Positions 42,095 through 43,809 of a stretch of DNA of 43,809 bases are shown here, piece after piece; the first letter of the stretch is position 1, and each line of letters starts with the position of its first letter. This DNA comes from Mesorhizobium sp. M1C.F.Ca.ET.210.01.1.1 (GTDB taxonomy: Bacteria > Pseudomonadota > Alphaproteobacteria > Rhizobiales > Rhizobiaceae), in assembly GCF_004791585.1 (NCBI RefSeq), contig NZ_SRUU01000041.1, positions 1-43,809 of the forward strand, written 5' to 3'. A program made the position numbers and the translations under genes. The notes beneath the pieces are model-generated. The model did no database searches and was not told where the DNA came from. It was given only the letters and a program-made list of their open reading frames with translations.

Positions 42095-43621
42095 ATGACC
42101 AATCACCTCTTCGACGCTTTCCGCGCCCGCATCCCGGCGCCTGACCGCGTGCTGATGGAAACCGATGACGGGCGTTCGATCTCCTATGGCGACATGCTGG
42201 CGTGGTCCGGGCAATTTGCGCATGCGCTTGTCGGAGTGGGCGTCCAGCCGGGCGATCGCGTCGCTGCGCAGGTGGAGAAGACGCCGGAGGCGGTGCTGCT
42301 CTATCTCGCCTGTCTGCGCGCCGGCGCCGTCTTCCTGCCGCTCAACACGGCCTATACGCTGCCGGAACTCGACTATTTCTTCCGCGACGCGGAACCGCGG
42401 CTGGTCGTCTGCGATCCGCAAAAGGCGCCCGCCGTCCAACCGCTTGCCGCGTCGGTGGGTGCCGAGACATTGACGCTCGGCCGCGATGGGCGGGGCACGC
42501 TGGCGGATCGGGCGGCACAGCAGCGGACGGATTTTCAGGATGCCGCGCGTGGCCCCGACGATCTTGCCGCCATCCTCTACACCTCCGGCACGACGGGCCG
42601 CTCCAAGGGCGCCATGCTCAGTCACGAGAACCTCGCCTCCAACGCGCGCGTGCTCACCGAGCACTGGCGCTTCGGCGCCGACGACGTGCTGATCCACGCG
42701 CTACCGATCTTCCACACGCATGGCCTGTTCGTCGCCACCAACGTCGTCCTGATGGCCGGCGCCAGGATGCTGTTCGAGCAGAAGTTCGACCCGGGCCGGG
42801 TCATCTCGCTCTTACCCCGCGCGACCGCGCTGATGGGCGTGCCGACCTTCTATGTGCGGCTCCTGCAGCAGGACAGCCTGACAAAGGATGCGACCAGGGC
42901 GATGCGGCTGTTCATCTCCGGCTCGGCGCCGCTGCTTGCCGAAACGCACAATGCCTGGCGCGAGCGCACCGGCCACGCCATCCTCGAACGCTACGGCATG
43001 ACCGAAACCAACATGAATACGTCCAACCCCTATGACGGCGAGCGGCGCGCCGGCACGGTCGGCTTTCCCCTGCCCGGCGTCTCTTTGCGCATCGCCGAGC
43101 CCGAGAGCGGCAAACCGCTTGCGCAGGGCGAGATCGGCATGATCGAGGTGAAGGGGCCGAACGTATTTGCCGGCTACTGGCGCATGCCGGAAAAGACCAA
43201 GGCCGAGTTCCGGGACGACGGCTTCTTCATCACCGGCGATCTCGGCCTGATCGACGCCGACGGCTATGTCCACATCGTCGGGCGCGGCAAGGACCTGATC
43301 ATCTCGGGCGGCTACAACGTCTATCCGAATGAGATCGAGAGCGAGATCGACGCGCTTGCGGGCGTTGCCGAAAGCGCGGTGATCGGCGTCGCGCATCCGG
43401 ATTTCGGCGAAGGCGTCACGGCCATCGTGGTGCGCAAGCCGGGATCGGCGGTGAGCGCGGCCGACATTGCCGGCGCCATTGCCGGGCGGCTGGCGAAATA
43501 CAAGCACCCGAAGCAGGTTATCTTCGTCGCCGAATTGCCGCGCAACACCATGGGCAAGGTACAGAAGAACGTTTTGCGCGATGCCTACAAGGATATCTAT
43601 GCGGCGGGAAAAGCTGGCTAA
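42095..43621 (+). CDS. matB: Malonyl-CoA synthetase
   Basis: This is a 508-residue AMP-forming ligase that makes malonyl-CoA from malonate, CoA and ATP. It agrees with remembered Rhizobium MatB along most of its length: A-A-Q-V-E-K-T near the start, L-P-L-N-T-A-Y-T-L, L-I-H-A-L-P-I-F-H-T-H-G-L-F-V-A, and Y-G-M-T-E-T-N-M-N-T-S-N-P-Y. The P-loop is Y-T-S-G-T-T-G-R-S-K-G-A-M-L, the hinge region is G-R-G-K-D-L-I-I-S-G-G-Y-N, and the catalytic lysine is in N-T-M-G-K-V-Q-K-N. AGAGGAAG precedes the start. In Rhizobium leguminosarum matB sits with matA (decarboxylase) and matC (carrier); neither is within this window, and the next 188 bases are repeats. Confidence 0.94.
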   Translation: MTNHLFDAFRARIPAPDRVLMETDDGRSISYGDMLAWSGQFAHALVGVGVQPGDRVAAQVEKTPEAVLLYLACLRAGAVFLPLNTAYTLPELDYFFRDAEPRLVVCDPQKAPAVQPLAASVGAETLTLGRDGRGTLADRAAQQRTDFQDAARGPDDLAAILYTSGTTGRSKGAMLSHENLASNARVLTEHWRFGADDVLIHALPIFHTHGLFVATNVVLMAGARMLFEQKFDPGRVISLLPRATALMGVPTFYVRLLQQDSLTKDATRAMRLFISGSAPLLAETHNAWRERTGHAILERYGMTETNMNTSNPYDGERRAGTVGFPLPGVSLRIAEPESGKPLAQGEIGMIEVKGPNVFAGYWRMPEKTKAEFRDDGFFITGDLGLIDADGYVHIVGRGKDLIISGGYNVYPNEIESEIDALAGVAESAVIGVAHPDFGEGVTAIVVRKPGSAVSAADIAGAIAGRLAKYKHPKQVIFVAELPRNTMGKVQKNVLRDAYKDIYAAGKAG

Positions 43622-43635
43622 TGGTACTGCGCCGT

Positions 43636-43688
43636 CATCCTAGGGCGAAGCAAGGAGCGAAGCGGACGCGTAGACCACCCGAGGATCC
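43636..43688. repeat. CATCCTAGGG...CCCGAGGATCC intergenic repeat
   Basis: This begins 15 bases after matB. It opens with CATCCTAGGGCGAAGC and closes with CACCCGAGGATCC, so the ends are imperfect complements (ATCCTAGGG / CCCGAGGAT). I recall the CCTAGGGCGAAGCAAGGAGCG word as a very frequent intergenic repeat in Mesorhizobium. It may also act as the matB terminator. Confidence 0.65.
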
Positions 43689-43702
43689 TGTGTGTTGGTT
43701 CC

Positions 43703-43802
43703 GTTGTATGGTTGAAGTGGGAAGGAGGCCGAGAGGATCCTGGTCGTCCTTGCGGACAGGCCGTGGCATGGCTCGGTCCCTTCCCACCAAAGAACCATCA
43801 AC
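43703..43802. repeat. Long imperfect inverted repeat at the right edge
   Basis: The left arm from 43703 (GTTGTATGGTT...GTGGGAAGG...CCGAG) pairs with the complement of the right arm, 43771-43802 (CTCGGTCCCTTCCCAC...AACCATCAAC). The arms are about 30 bases, with small bulges. Inside is a second hairpin, GTCC-TTGC-GGAC. It continues the repeat at 43636. It may be a MITE-like or REP-type element, or the non-coding end of a mobile element lying beyond the window edge. Confidence 0.5.
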
Positions 43803-43809
43803 CTGAACA

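Overview
The window looks like chromosomal DNA of a Mesorhizobium-type alphaproteobacterium (order Hyphomicrobiales). This rests on high-GC codon use, on an agl-type alpha-glucoside operon and a MatB closely resembling the rhizobial enzymes, on two tandem DUF680-like small secreted proteins (a family I know mainly from Mesorhizobium), and on several intergenic palindromic repeats of rhizobial type. No tRNA, rRNA, CRISPR array or prophage was seen. The assignments come from reading motifs and remembered family sequences, not from database searches.

Layout, left to right. (1) The C-terminal end of an IS110-family transposase is cut by the left edge. (2) A tight three-gene operon encodes an ECF sigma factor, a membrane anti-sigma factor and an exported subtilisin-like protease; the periplasmic part of the anti-sigma resembles a subtilase prodomain. 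(3) aglR and aglEFGAK are divergent: a LacI-type regulator, a complete ABC importer and a GH13 alpha-glucosidase, closed by a strong terminator. (4) Two DUF680-like small secreted proteins follow. (5) A sulfite-oxidase-like molybdoenzyme is paired with a flavin reductase. (6) Envelope and metabolic singletons follow: a DegP/HtrA protease, an MBL-fold hydrolase overlapping a probable PPi-dependent phosphofructokinase, an L,D-transpeptidase, a LysE-type exporter and a TPR protein. (7) xylB and xylA flank an opposite-strand NTF2-like gene, followed by a small unknown ORF and a LHPP-like HAD phosphatase.

(8) The region 25.2-34.1 kb is a carnitine / gamma-butyrobetaine catabolic cluster. A GlxA/CdhR-like AraC regulator is divergent from a run of genes: dehydrocarnitine cleavage enzyme (BKACE), an HD-domain protein resembling diiron oxygenases, carnitine 3-dehydrogenase with a Lys/Ala-rich tail, a CaiA-like acyl-CoA dehydrogenase, a fused ADP-forming acyl-CoA synthetase, a clear CaiD homologue and an HSL-type esterase. 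Together these could take gamma-butyrobetaine or crotonobetaine through CoA intermediates to carnitine and then to glycine betaine. (9) The region 34.3-40.2 kb is a two-gene secreted module: a propeller-like protein and a 1,239-residue protein with four DUF11-like repeats and about six Cys-rich mini-repeats. The two share a previously unnamed (to me) Cys domain. (10) rpe, a GntR/FCD regulator and matB (malonyl-CoA synthetase) follow, and the right edge holds a composite palindromic repeat.

The best candidates for something new are the sigma/anti-sigma/subtilase circuit, the paired secreted proteins, and the HD protein plus ADP-forming ligase in the carnitine cluster.
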